Of a stretch of DNA of 64,000 bases, positions 55,194-64,000 are shown one piece after another. This DNA is from Diphasiastrum complanatum (taxonomy: Eukaryota > Streptophyta > Lycopodiopsida > Lycopodiales > Lycopodiaceae): the NCBI GenBank assembly GCA_029204225.1, contig CM055099.1:50850798-50914797 (forward strand), written 5' to 3'. The notes under the pieces are model-generated. The model saw only the letters and a program-made list of their open reading frames with translations, was not told where the DNA came from and made no database searches. The position numbers and the translations under genes were made by a program. The number at the start of each line of letters is the position of its first letter. Within the stretch, counting starts at the first letter, position 1.

Positions 55194-56315
55194 GTACCTC
55201 CCAAGCCCTTTGAAAGCAAAACCCTTAAAGGTACCGAAGTTTGGGGAGATCTACTACAAGCCAATGTCACTCTTCCCTTCCATGTACCCTGGAAGCATGC
55301 TAGACAGTGGAAACAACAGATCCAATCCAATACCACCACCACTATTGACGAGTTGCTTGAAATGCCCTTACATCTAACCAATCCACTCAGCGAGCGAGGC
55401 AACATCAAAATCCCAGCTACGCATCATCAATCTCATGAAGTTTTAGCAGTACTCGATGGAGATTCCGGGGTTAATATCATTTCCACATCCCTCATGATGG
55501 AATGGAATCTGAACGACAAACTAGCCAAACCTATTTGTCAGCTTCGGATGGCTGATCAAAGTGTGCTCCGACCTACCGGTTTCCTTCCGCACGTGTTGAT
55601 CAAACTAGGAGGTCTCAAGTTTTCTGTTGATCTCATAGTACTTGGTATTCCTAATAATGCCTATTCTTATGAATTACTACTTGGTCGTCTGTGGCTCACC
55701 AATGCACGAGTCATTCATGACTGCAACAAAGGCCAAGTCACTTTTGGCAATCGTGACAATTTTTTCACCATTGACTCAATGGGTAAACTCAAACCTGCAC
55801 ACATCCATGACGAGGGATCCTCACCCACCAACTCAGTATTTGAGCCATACCAGTCCAGCCACGAAAAAGGTCATTATGTTAAATCTATGGATATCATAAA
55901 CTGGAGTCACAATCTAGCTACCATTGATTGTGTGAATGCCAATTACTGTGCTCAGCATCAGGATAATTGTATCTCTCCACTCCCGATCGATCACGACCAA
56001 TTACTTGATCTGGATACACCTATCATCAATGTCAATTTTATTGATATTCTTCCACACCATGATGAACTGCTAAATGTTGCATGGCTACCTACTAATGAAT
56101 CAGACGATTTATTCATTGATGACGAGAAAGTCTTACGAATTCAGAATTGCTTAGAAGATATGGACATTTTTTATCTTCAGAGCCTCAACTATATGGAAGC
56201 ACTCCCACCTAGGACCTATCCACAACATGCTTCCAAGGTGGAACCAGTTGCCAAAGTTGCAATTGAAAAATCTGAGACAAAATTCTACCGTCCCAAATGC
56301 CCACACTATCCATGA
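55194..56315 (+). pseudogene. Gypsy D: protease region
   Basis: Frame 55353-56315 (320 codons) contains AVLDGDSGVNIISTSLMMEW (active Asp, family-type D-G-D), CQLRMADQSVLRPTGFLPHV, SYELLLGRLWLTNARVIHDC and a C-terminal acidic stretch (ESDDLFIDDEKVL). The part 55194-55352 is the frame-shifted linker. It is related to M1 45186 and 44884 segments but clearly diverged, so D is a different subfamily. Confidence 0.8.
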
Positions 56316-56654
56316 AATCTCTGTGAGCAGGAGACTATCTTTCAAATTGATGATGAGATACTCCATGACATACCAACTGTCCCTCATCCACACACATCTC
56401 CACCACCAAAACCTCAACCACGTGGTCATACTATGAAAGAGAAAATGAAAAAACCACTTCAAATTCAACCGTCGGGTGACCACACCATTCTTCGGGAAAT
56501 TCCTGAGATTTCCTCTAGTCCTACACCAATCCCCAATAAATTTCAGCCCCATCCTGGCAAGAGAAAGGCAAGGCTCCCCTCAAATCTCCAGGGGAGCCTT
56601 GCATACTTTAAGGACTATATGTTCCTGCATACTTTAAGGACTATATGATCGAGG
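56316..56654 (+). pseudogene. Gypsy D: protease-RT connector
   Basis: Short frames (56433-56648) with Pro/Lys-rich content (FQPHPGKRKARLPSNLQGSL). A 27-base direct repeat (CATACTTTAAGGACTATATG at 56600 and 56630) disturbs the frame. Confidence 0.6.
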
Positions 56655-57183
56655 ATGTCACAATCCAATTACCCCAAGCTCAACGTGAGCCAACTGGTAA
56701 TTCTCTACGAAGGCCCTGCACAAACCATAACCCTTTCCCTGAGTGAGCCAAATGAAACCAACGAATATCTTGTCCACGTCGGAGCTCCTCTCAATCGCGA
56801 ACAACGCAGATGGCTTGAAAAGCTCCTACGAAAATATCGACATATCTTTGCCTGGACCTATAAAGACATGAAAAGCGTCTCACCCCAAGTAGTTGTGCAT
56901 CGTATCCCGCTTAAACCGGGTGCGAGACCCACTACGAGTTGTCCATACAAATGCAATCCCATCTATAAGGCCAAGATCAAAGAAGAATTACAACGCCTCT
57001 TAGAAGCGGGATTTATCTATGAAATTGAGCATACCGGGTGGGTCCCCCCAATTGTCATCGTCCCCAAGAAAAATGGGAAACTCTACATCTGTGTTGATTT
57101 TAAGAAACTTAACGTTGTCACTGAACGTGATCATTTTCCATTACCTTTCGGAGAATCCATCTTAGAAAATCTAGCAGGAGATG
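56655..57183 (+). pseudogene. Gypsy D: reverse transcriptase N-terminal part
   Basis: The 177-codon frame gives LLRKYRHIFAWTYKDMKSVS, IKEELQRLLEAGFIYEIEHT, PIVIVPKKNGKLYICVDFKK and HFPLPFGESILENLAG. It stops where the next conserved segment (the first RT Asp) should begin; copia Q sequence follows at about 57184. Confidence 0.85.
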
Positions 57184-58431
57184 AGTGAATGTCACAAATT
57201 CCTGGCAGAACAAGGCAAGGGAAAACCAAAACAAGCAGGTAACCTTGTCGATGAGGGTGAAACTGAAGACTCTATCATCTTCATATCTGCATTGTCATCT
57301 AATCAAGATGATCAAGCATGGTATATTGACTCGGGAGCCACAAGACACATGACAGGTAACAAGAACTGGTTCAGTAGTTTGAAGGCATTGGATAATGGAA
57401 CATCTGTTTCACAAGCAAATGGTGAGGTGTGCATGATCAAGGGGATAGGCACAGTTTCAATCCAACTGCCTGACGGCAAAAGCAGGATAATCAGGGAGGT
57501 ACTTTACGTACCAGGTTTGAAGAAAAATCTACTTTCTGTTGGAGTCATTACTGATCAAAAGTTGAAAGTAGAATTCACCCATGATCGTTGCTTTGTGAAG
57601 GATGTGAACCAAAAGTTCAAAGTTATTGCGAATGGAATAAGAGAGCCCAATACAAAATTGTACAGGTTGAATGCCACCATCAAGGGGCAACATGGACTTG
57701 TATCATTCGTTCCTTCGCAAACTGAGTTGTGGCACAAGAGGCTTGGTCACTTGAACTTGGAAAGCCTCAGTTTGATGAGAAAATTGGAGATGGTAACAGG
57801 ACTGCCTACAATAGAAGGTCACTTGAAATCGATGTGCGAATCTTGTATATATGGGAAGCAGCATCGAGAGAAGTTTAATAAAGGGGGTGTTGCAAGAGCA
57901 AAGAACATCCTGGATTTAATCCACACAGATTTATGCGGGCCCATGAGGACCATGTCCTTAGGAAAAGCCTTCTATTTCATGACCTTTATTGATGATATGT
58001 CACGTAAGACGTGGATCTACTTCTTGAAGAAGAAATCAGATGCTTTTGATAACTTCAAGAACTTCAAAAACTTGGTCGAAAATCAGACAAGTAAGAAGAT
58101 CAAAGTCCTAAGATCAGATAGTGGAGGTGAGTATAAGTCTAATGACTTCAATGATCTTTGTGATCAATGTGGGATTAAAAGACAATTTACGCAAGCTCAT
58201 ACTCCTGCTCTCAATGGTGTAGCTGAGCGCAAAAATCGTACGATTGTGGAAAGTGCCAGATCTATGCTAGCTGAGATGAAATTACCAAAAGATTTTTGGT
58301 CAGAAGCATGTAGCACGACAATTTATCTTCAAAATAGAAGTCCTACCATTGCCATACCAAAAATTACACATGAGGAAGCATTCACAAAGAAGAAGCCAAA
58401 GGTGAACCACTTGCGAATCTTTGGATGTTAA
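57184..58431 (+). pseudogene. Copia Q: protease and integrase
   Basis: This 5'-truncated copia begins just after the gag knuckle region (SECHKFLAEQGKGKPKQ). The protease has AWYIDSGATRHMTG (canonical DSGA). The GAG-pre-integrase zinc segment LWHKRLGHLNLESL...CESCIYGKQH follows, then the integrase core: IHTDLCGPMRTM (Asp), LRSDSGGEYKSNDF (Asp), THTPALNGVAERKNR-type Glu box. The frame is open to 58431, where a one-base shift at HLRIFGC moves to the next frame. The ATG at 57181 is spurious, formed at the junction. Confidence 0.9.
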
Positions 58432-59746
58432 GGCCTTTGTACATATTTCTAAGGAAGAAATACGTAAACTTGATGTAAAAGCTATCAAGTGCATATTCCT
58501 AGGATATGATGATCGCGTGAAGGGCTATAGATGTTTTGATCCAGTCGAAAACAAAATCCATATAAGCCGAGATGTTATCTTTGATGAATCCAAGATGTAT
58601 GAAGACGAAGATGCTGAGAAGATAGACACATCCAGTAGGAAAAATGGCATAGTGAGGATACCACCTGATGATGATCCATTCATTGACCTTCCGAGTGATG
58701 AACATGAGGATACATCTCAAGATACTACTACTCAACCTCAAGAAACAGGTTGGAGAGGTAGGGACAAACCTTTTGGTGCAAGAAGGATTGAAATTGTAGG
58801 TGACAGACGCAAGGAGAAGGATGTACCATGGGATACATTTTCACCAGGAAGCCGATCACTTGACAGAAAGCTCCCTAAGTGGTTTGAGAGATTGATGGAG
58901 AGCCGCGATATAGATGACTTTCCAGGATCATCTAACCAGGGAGAGCTACGAAGATCAACAAGAGAGAAGATACTACCTGAGAGGTATGAAGCAAATTATG
59001 CTCTGTTATCCAGCATTACTCAAAGCAAAAAACCTTCGACTTATGGTGAAGTGAAGGATGATGACATTTGGATCAAAGCCATGGGAGAGGAGATGGAGTC
59101 AATTGCTAAGCATAGCACATGGGACTTAGTAGAACCACCAGTTGGCAAGAAACCCATTGGTTGCAAATGGGTATATAGAACTAAGTACCATGCAGATGGA
59201 AGCATAGCAAAGCATAAAGCAAGATTGGTAATCAAAGGATACTCACAAAATAAAGGCATTGACTATGAGGAGACCTTTGTGCCGGTGTGTAAGTGGAATA
59301 CTCTACGTCTACTGATTGCTTTAGCTTCACATTTTGGTTGGCCTTTGCAACAAATGGATGTGAAATCTGCTTTTCTAAATGGTGAGTTAGAAGAAGAAGT
59401 GTTCATGGATCAACCTGAAGGCTTTGTAACGAAAGGACAGGAAAATAAAGTATGTCGCTTGAAGAAAGCGCTTTATGGTCTTAAACAAGCACCACATGCG
59501 TGGTATAGCAAGATTGATGCCTACTTTTGTTCAAAGGGGATGGTGAGAACACATTATGATCCAAATCTATATGTCTTATGCTTTGATGGTATGGTTGCTT
59601 TGATTTCTCTTTATGTTGATGACTTGATTATTACGGGAAATAATCAAGAGATGATAAACAGAATCAAGAAAGACCTCATAGAACAATTTGAAATGACGGA
59701 TCTCAGCCTGATGCATTACTGCCTTGGAGTAGCTGCCTTGGAGTAG
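58421..59746 (+). pseudogene. Copia Q: integrase tail and reverse transcriptase
   Basis: Continues after the shift: AFVHISKEEIRKLDVKAIKC, FLGYDDRVKGYRCFDP, an Arg/Ser/Asp-rich linker, then RVT_2: KHSTWDLVEPPVGKKPIGCK, KARLVIKGYSQNKGIDYEET, MDVKSAFLNGELEEEVFMDQ, ALYGLKQAPHAWYSKID and the catalytic SLYVDDLIITGN. It ends at a 14-bp tandem duplication (59719-59746) that shifts the frame after HYCLG. Confidence 0.9.
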
Positions 59747-60333
59747 AAGTGTGGCAAAAAGGACATGAAGTGGGTTTAACACAGGTGAAATATGTCAAAG
59801 AGTTACTACACAGGTTTAGGTTGCAGGATTGCAAACCAGTAAACACTCCTATCGAACCAGGTAAAAAGCTTTCTAAGCTTGATGAATCACAGTCATTTGA
59901 TGCTACGCTATATAGACAGTTAGTAGGGAGCTCGATTTACCTTACCACAACTAGACCAGATATATGCTATGTTGTTGGCATTGTAAGTCAGTTTATGGCA
60001 GCACCTACGGAAAAGTCAATGTGTAGTGCTGCACAAGAAGCTATATGGTTGAGACAAATCTTGGAAGAGATTGGCATGAAGCAGAAAAATCCCACAACTT
60101 TACATAGCGACAGTCAAAGTGGCATTCAGCTAGCAAAGAATCCAGTGTTCCATGCGAGAACTAAACACATTGAGATTCAATATCACTTCATACGTGAAAG
60201 ACTGCTAAGTCGTGAAATTCATGTTGTTCGTTGTAGCACAGAAGAACAACTAGCTGATATTTTCACTAAGCCACTTACTGGAGAAAAGTTTGATAAGTTT
60301 AAATCAAAACTTTCTGTATTTAAAGTTTGTTGA
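59747..60333 (+). pseudogene. Copia Q: RNase H, internally deleted
   Basis: It reads GHEVGLTQVKYVKELLHRFR, PVNTPIEPGKKLSKL, ATLYRQLVGSSIYLTTTRPD, then jumps from FMAAPTEKSM to CSAAQEAIWLRQILEE: the about 80 residues with the catalytic Asp/Glu of RNase H are missing in frame. It ends HSDSQSGIQLAKNPVFHART, CSTEEQLADIFTKPLTGEKF. RNase H activity would be lost. Confidence 0.85.
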
Positions 60334-60388
60334 CTTTAAAGCTATGTATATGACTGTATAAAAAGTGACTCTACTTTAAGGGAGAGAG

Positions 60389-60637
60389 TTAGAATTAAAG
60401 TTAGAATCATTGTGTGACTGTAAGTGGGTCCTATCAGTGGATAAGGATCAGTTGGCCTCGCCACGAGGCCAGTCGACAAGACACGCGTCCCGCCAATGGC
60501 AACCTGGGTCATGCATGGGTTGTCTGAGTGAACAACTATATGTATAGTGTAATTTCATTTTGAGAAATACAATTGCTATGTGAGCTTGCTGAGGAGAGTG
60601 ATTTTCTGTCTGTGTTACTGTGCAAAGCAAATTCTAA
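60389..60637 (+). repeat. Copia Q 3' LTR (approximate)
   Basis: It follows the purine tract AAGGGAGAGAG. The ends TTAGAATT and AATTCTAA are an 8-bp inverted pair, but the outer TG/CA is not seen, so either both are mutated or the limits are off by a few bases. The 5' LTR is absent. Confidence 0.55.
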
Positions 60638-60649
60638 GTGAGAATTAGT

Positions 60650-61305
60650 GAGGGTGTGGAGGTGGCAGTAAATGGTGGGGGTGGTGGTGGGAGTGTGAGA
60701 GCAAGTGATGGAGAGGAGATTGCCTGTGTGGATGGAATCACTTGCCATTCCAGAGCTGCCTGCTGTTGCTGCTGCTGCTTGTCGGCATTGTTGGGCCTGG
60801 TGAAGTAAGACCGCCTGCTGCTCTAGGACCTCCTTTGGGACCTGAGATGATTTAAGACTCCCTTCGAATTCAACATATTCCACCTCGATGTCGTTGGATA
60901 GAATGTCATGTGGGACATCGGCTTCTGTGCTGATTGCCTTCCCTTTCTGCTTCTCAGTAGGTGGGGCTGGTGAGACCGAGTCTACTGTCGGTTGGGGGGT
61001 GGCTCGCTTTTTTGTGCTTGGATAAACATCATCTAGCTCCTTGATGGCAGCAGCCGCCCTAGATCCCAATTGTTTGGTGACCAACATGTGGAGGAGATAC
61101 CCACATTTGTAGTTGGTTTGCAGGCTTTCAAAGCTCCGCACAGTTTCTCTGCTACCTTCTCAGCCCACTTGTAATTTTGAGTGGGATCATCCACGGTGAG
61201 GGTCAGAGAAAAGATGTCGCTTGGTGGGATGCGATCCATCTTGGTGGTATGCACTGCCACCACGGTGACGAGGATCTTTGAGGCGGCCCATAGATGGGGA
61301 TTCAA
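60650..61305 (-). pseudogene. C element: ORF X-like N-terminal frame
   Basis: Two minus-strand frames joined by a shift near 61100: PHLWAASKILVTVVAVHTTK, DRIPPSDIFSLTLTVDDPTQ, KWAEKVAEKLCGALKAC, then NYKCGYLLHMLVTKQLGSRA and a Pro/Thr/Lys-rich tail, a basic-acidic linker and a Gln/Ala-rich end. It directly follows the C leader, where M1 has gag. It weakly resembles F2 ORF X 15540-15690. The function is unrecognised. The 3' side is cut by the Q LTR. Confidence 0.5.
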
Positions 61306-62380
61306 TCAATCGATACTTCTAAAAAATGAAAAATTTCTCAGAATCCAAATCAGAATGTATCAGATTTGACCCAAATTTTGACAGAGACTTGATCCGGAAA
61401 ATCATAACCTAAAAATAGAACTGGCGAAGGTTCCCTAGGCAAAGATTGGCTCAACGAAGGTTCAACAGTGCTATTTTGGAAAAAAAAAAAACACTCTGAT
61501 CAACTTTTTCGACAATTTCTCGGGAAATAACCTTCGCCAACCTCTCAGATTCAAGATCTGACACAGATAAAGCTACGGTTTTGACATAAAAAAAACACAA
61601 TTTCTATAGTTTGACGAGGGTAGAAATCAAGATTTTCTATGATCTGGACAAGAAGAATCTTCGCCGAACTCAAAAATAGTATTTTACTACAAATAGAATG
61701 TTTTGAAAACTCGACGAAGGTTTTGGTGAAGGATCAAGAGTAATAATGGTACTTTTGCAAAAAAAAATGACTTTTTTTTGGCAAAAATATGGCAATATGA
61801 CAACTGATCTTCTGAAAAACCTTCTATTTTTGGTATTATTCTTCGTCAACCTGGCAGTAGATAGATCTGAATTACACCTATGCACAGTGAATTGAACGAA
61901 GGTTCTTTTTCTATATTTTTAGGGTTTTGGTGATTTTTTGGTGTTTTTTGACGGTTTTGATGTTTCTGAAAATCTGCTGGGAAGGATTCTTTGACCTTCA
62001 AACTGAAGGTTCTATGATCAAAACCAAAGGTGTCTGCAACTCAACGAAGGTTTTTTGAAAGAGGGCGAAAAGTTATCAGCTCTGATGACGATTTTTGTCT
62101 CTTTTTGACCAAAATCTAGCAGATTTGACCGATTTTTGTTGATATCTCAGATCCAAATGGATCTTAAGATTGGTGATACGAATAGCTTCCCTTGTTCTAC
62201 AATCAGATTAGATTTCAAACAAGCAAGTCCACTCAAATCAAGCAAAATCACCCAAACTAACCCTAAATGCATATCTAACACTATTCATGCCACGACAAGA
62301 TGCCTAATGCAAGCTAACCATCCAACAAACATGCTACAAACTGAAAAATTGGTGTATCTCCCCGACAACTGCGCCAAAAT
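61306..62380 (-). other. C leader and primer site
   Basis: It is homologous to the M1 leader 47475-48575, including the CGAAGG word array. The primer site (minus TGGCGCAGTTGTCGGGGA) is at 62359-62376. It is non-coding. Confidence 0.7.
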
Positions 62381-63128
62381 TGTAGTGGGTTTCTTTCCTT
62401 GCCTAACCTCAATCCAAGATCTAGTCAATCTAGCATCAAAGAGACGAAGTTAGTTGTCACGCATAGATTCGTTCCCATGAGAGCAATAGTATAGTTCATA
62501 TTTCAGCATGAATGGAAGATCCAAATCTAACTCTAACATACATTAACCCTAAGCAGTAATACTACATCCATTAACACTACGATCCATAACAAGATGGCTT
62601 ACTCTTTCTCTCTCTCCCTTTCTCTCTCATAACAAGTATAATAACATGCAATCCCAATAACAATCAGATTCAACAATTAGCAAAACACAAATAAAGCATG
62701 AGAGATGGAGGAAAAGTGATAGAGAGCATGGACATCCATCAATTTATTTCTGAAGAGAACCAATCTTCTTTATTGAAATGAGGAAATGAACATGTTACAA
62801 GAACTCGAGTTGGTCTCTTTTTATAGTAGAGAGGAGGACCCTGGCCTTTGAATCCTATTGGTCCATTTCTGCCTCCCTAATTATTCAAATTTAAAAAAAA
62901 AGTGGGAACCATTCAAATTGGAGGGAAACCCAAATATATTCACTAACTTGACATTTAGGCCATGCAACATTAAAAGTCCTGCAAAAAGGCCTAAAGTCCT
63001 TTTATTGACTTGTAACTAATCAAATAACTATGTGATCATCCGGTTGGACTTACACACGCAGGGTGTCAAATCTCTCTCACCTATTAACTAGGGTTAGGGT
63101 TGCCTTGGGATCCGCAAACCCTCCAACA
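62381..63128 (-). repeat. C 5' LTR (748 bp), M1 family
   Basis: It is uninterrupted, from TGTAGTGGG to CCCTCCAACA on the plus strand. A minus-strand TATA (CTATAAAAAGAG) is at about 62814-62825. It serves as the reference for the split and deleted M1 LTRs. It interrupts copia K's integrase at 63129; AATGT would be the right target copy. Confidence 0.85.
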
Positions 63129-63831
63129 AATGTGTATGATGGTTCATGCAAAAGCACCAAAACAATTGTGGGTAGAAGCAGTGGCTACATCAAATTATCT
63201 TCAGAATCGTATTCTGAAATCTCGAATATCGGATAAAACTCCTCATGAGATATGGTGGAAGTCAAAGCCAAATCTTGCACATCTTCGAACATTTGGATGT
63301 GCAGTGTATATGCACATACTAGATAAGTTGAGAAAGAAACTTGATGAAAAGATAGAACAAGGTTTTTTGGTAGGATTCGAGTTACATTTGTCATATTATC
63401 GTGTTTATATACCCAAAACTGGCAAGATAAAAGTTGTTTGTGATGCTAAATTTGATGAGATGAAATACATAATAGACAGTGATCTAGTCGGCTATGAAAT
63501 TCTCAGAAATTATTATGAGCTGCCAATGACAACAGAAGAAAAACAAGCAGAAGATGAAAGAGAGCTACGAATTTCAGAGGGAGGTCAAGATCGAGTGCCT
63601 AACAAACTCAAATCACCAGTGCAAATTCCAGTAGAAAAGTTCGAATTAGAATCGAACTCAAAACCTGCAGAATCAAACTCGAAACCACCTGTGAGAAGAT
63701 CTGATAGACAACGAAAACCACCAAAAAAGTATGGTCAGGATGTTTTTAATAAAGCCATTAAATTTTGTGGATTCTCTGACAAACCTCAAACATTCAAGGA
63801 AGCTGTAGATGGACTAGATAAAGATCACTGA
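63129..63831 (+). pseudogene. Copia K: integrase end and linker
   Basis: Translated plus: CMMVHAKAPKQLWVEAVATS, NYLQNRILKSRISDKTPHEI, HLRTFGCAVYMHILDKLRKK, EQGFLVGFELHLSYYRVYI, GYEILRNYYELPM, then a Lys/Glu/Ser/Pro linker and DRQRKPPKKYGQDVF. It is closely similar to copia S. The frame ends at TGA (63829-63831) in DKDH*IQTMEDEM, where family members have Trp (TGG), so this is a point nonsense change. Confidence 0.85.
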
Positions 63832-64000
63832 ATTCAGACAATGGAGGACGAAATGTCATCTATGTATAAGAACAATGTATGGACACTTGCACCTATACTT
63901 GATGGCAGAAAACCAGTAAAGTGCAAGTGGATCTACAAGATTAAAACAGGTCTTGATGGAGAAAACATCAAATACGAGACAAGGTTAGTTGCTAAAGGAT
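63832..64000 (+). pseudogene. Copia K: start of reverse transcriptase
   Basis: In the same frame after the stop: TMEDEMSSMYKNNVWTLAPI, DGRKPVKCKWIYKIKTGLDG and KYETRLVAKG, the N-terminal RVT_2 segment. It continues beyond the window edge. Confidence 0.85.

Overview
The window looks like intergenic chromatin from a large, repeat-rich plant nuclear genome. Almost everything recognisable is LTR retrotransposon, and I found no convincing host gene, rRNA, tRNA or CRISPR array. The evidence for a plant is the mix of families: copia elements primed by initiator tRNA-Met (TGGTATCAGAGCC), gypsy elements with a TGGYGCCGTTGTCGGGGA-type primer site (tRNA-Asp type in plants), UBN2-type copia gag, and several large non-autonomous LTR elements. 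The species cannot be named from the sequence.

Layout. 1-4406: 3' part of a plus-strand non-autonomous copia-like element (E1) whose whole internal region is one 1030-codon ORF (gag plus about 770 residues of unknown function). It sits in a minus-strand gypsy fragment (N, 4407-7735). 7736-8415: unassigned AT-rich piece with a long hairpin. 8416-9930: 3' end of a plus-strand gypsy (H). 9931-17865: minus-strand copia J, split by a gypsy-like non-autonomous element (F2) carrying the uncharacterised ORF X. 17866-19334: LTR remnant and a second F2 LTR. 19335-23530: gypsy G with a locally inverted end, interrupted by minus-strand copia S (TSD ATTCA). 23540-24627 and 54639-57183: plus-strand gypsy D.

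D is split by one 30-kb insertion, gypsy M1 (24628-54633, minus), proven by a 5-bp TSD (AATAC) and by D's reading frame resuming on the far side. M1 holds two further insertions. One is a tandem array of GC-rich non-coding LTR elements (R, 26847-41591; four LTRs, three internal regions), which itself contains an inverted complete copy P (35466-40522). The other is a complete non-autonomous copia-like element E2 (48627-53934, TSD AATCT) lying inside M1's 5' LTR. Maximum depth is D > M1 > R > P.

57184-60637: 5'-truncated copia Q fused to D's RT. 60650-63128: 5' end of a non-autonomous relative of M1 (C), with the same LTR, PBS and leader but an ORF X-like frame where gag should be. 63129-64000: plus-strand copia K.

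The most novel items are: (i) ORF X, an unrecognised coiled-coil protein with a C-terminal domain containing a PRRxKW motif, seen in two LTR families with a probable third N-terminal copy; (ii) the gag-plus-unknown ORFs of E1 and E2, which lack protease, integrase and RT but keep LTRs, and in E2 PBS, PPT and TSD; (iii) a gypsy family whose Gag ends in four CCHC knuckles. All reading frames except E1's, and perhaps E2's, are broken, so most elements here are fossils. Comparisons between copies were made by eye; no database search was possible.
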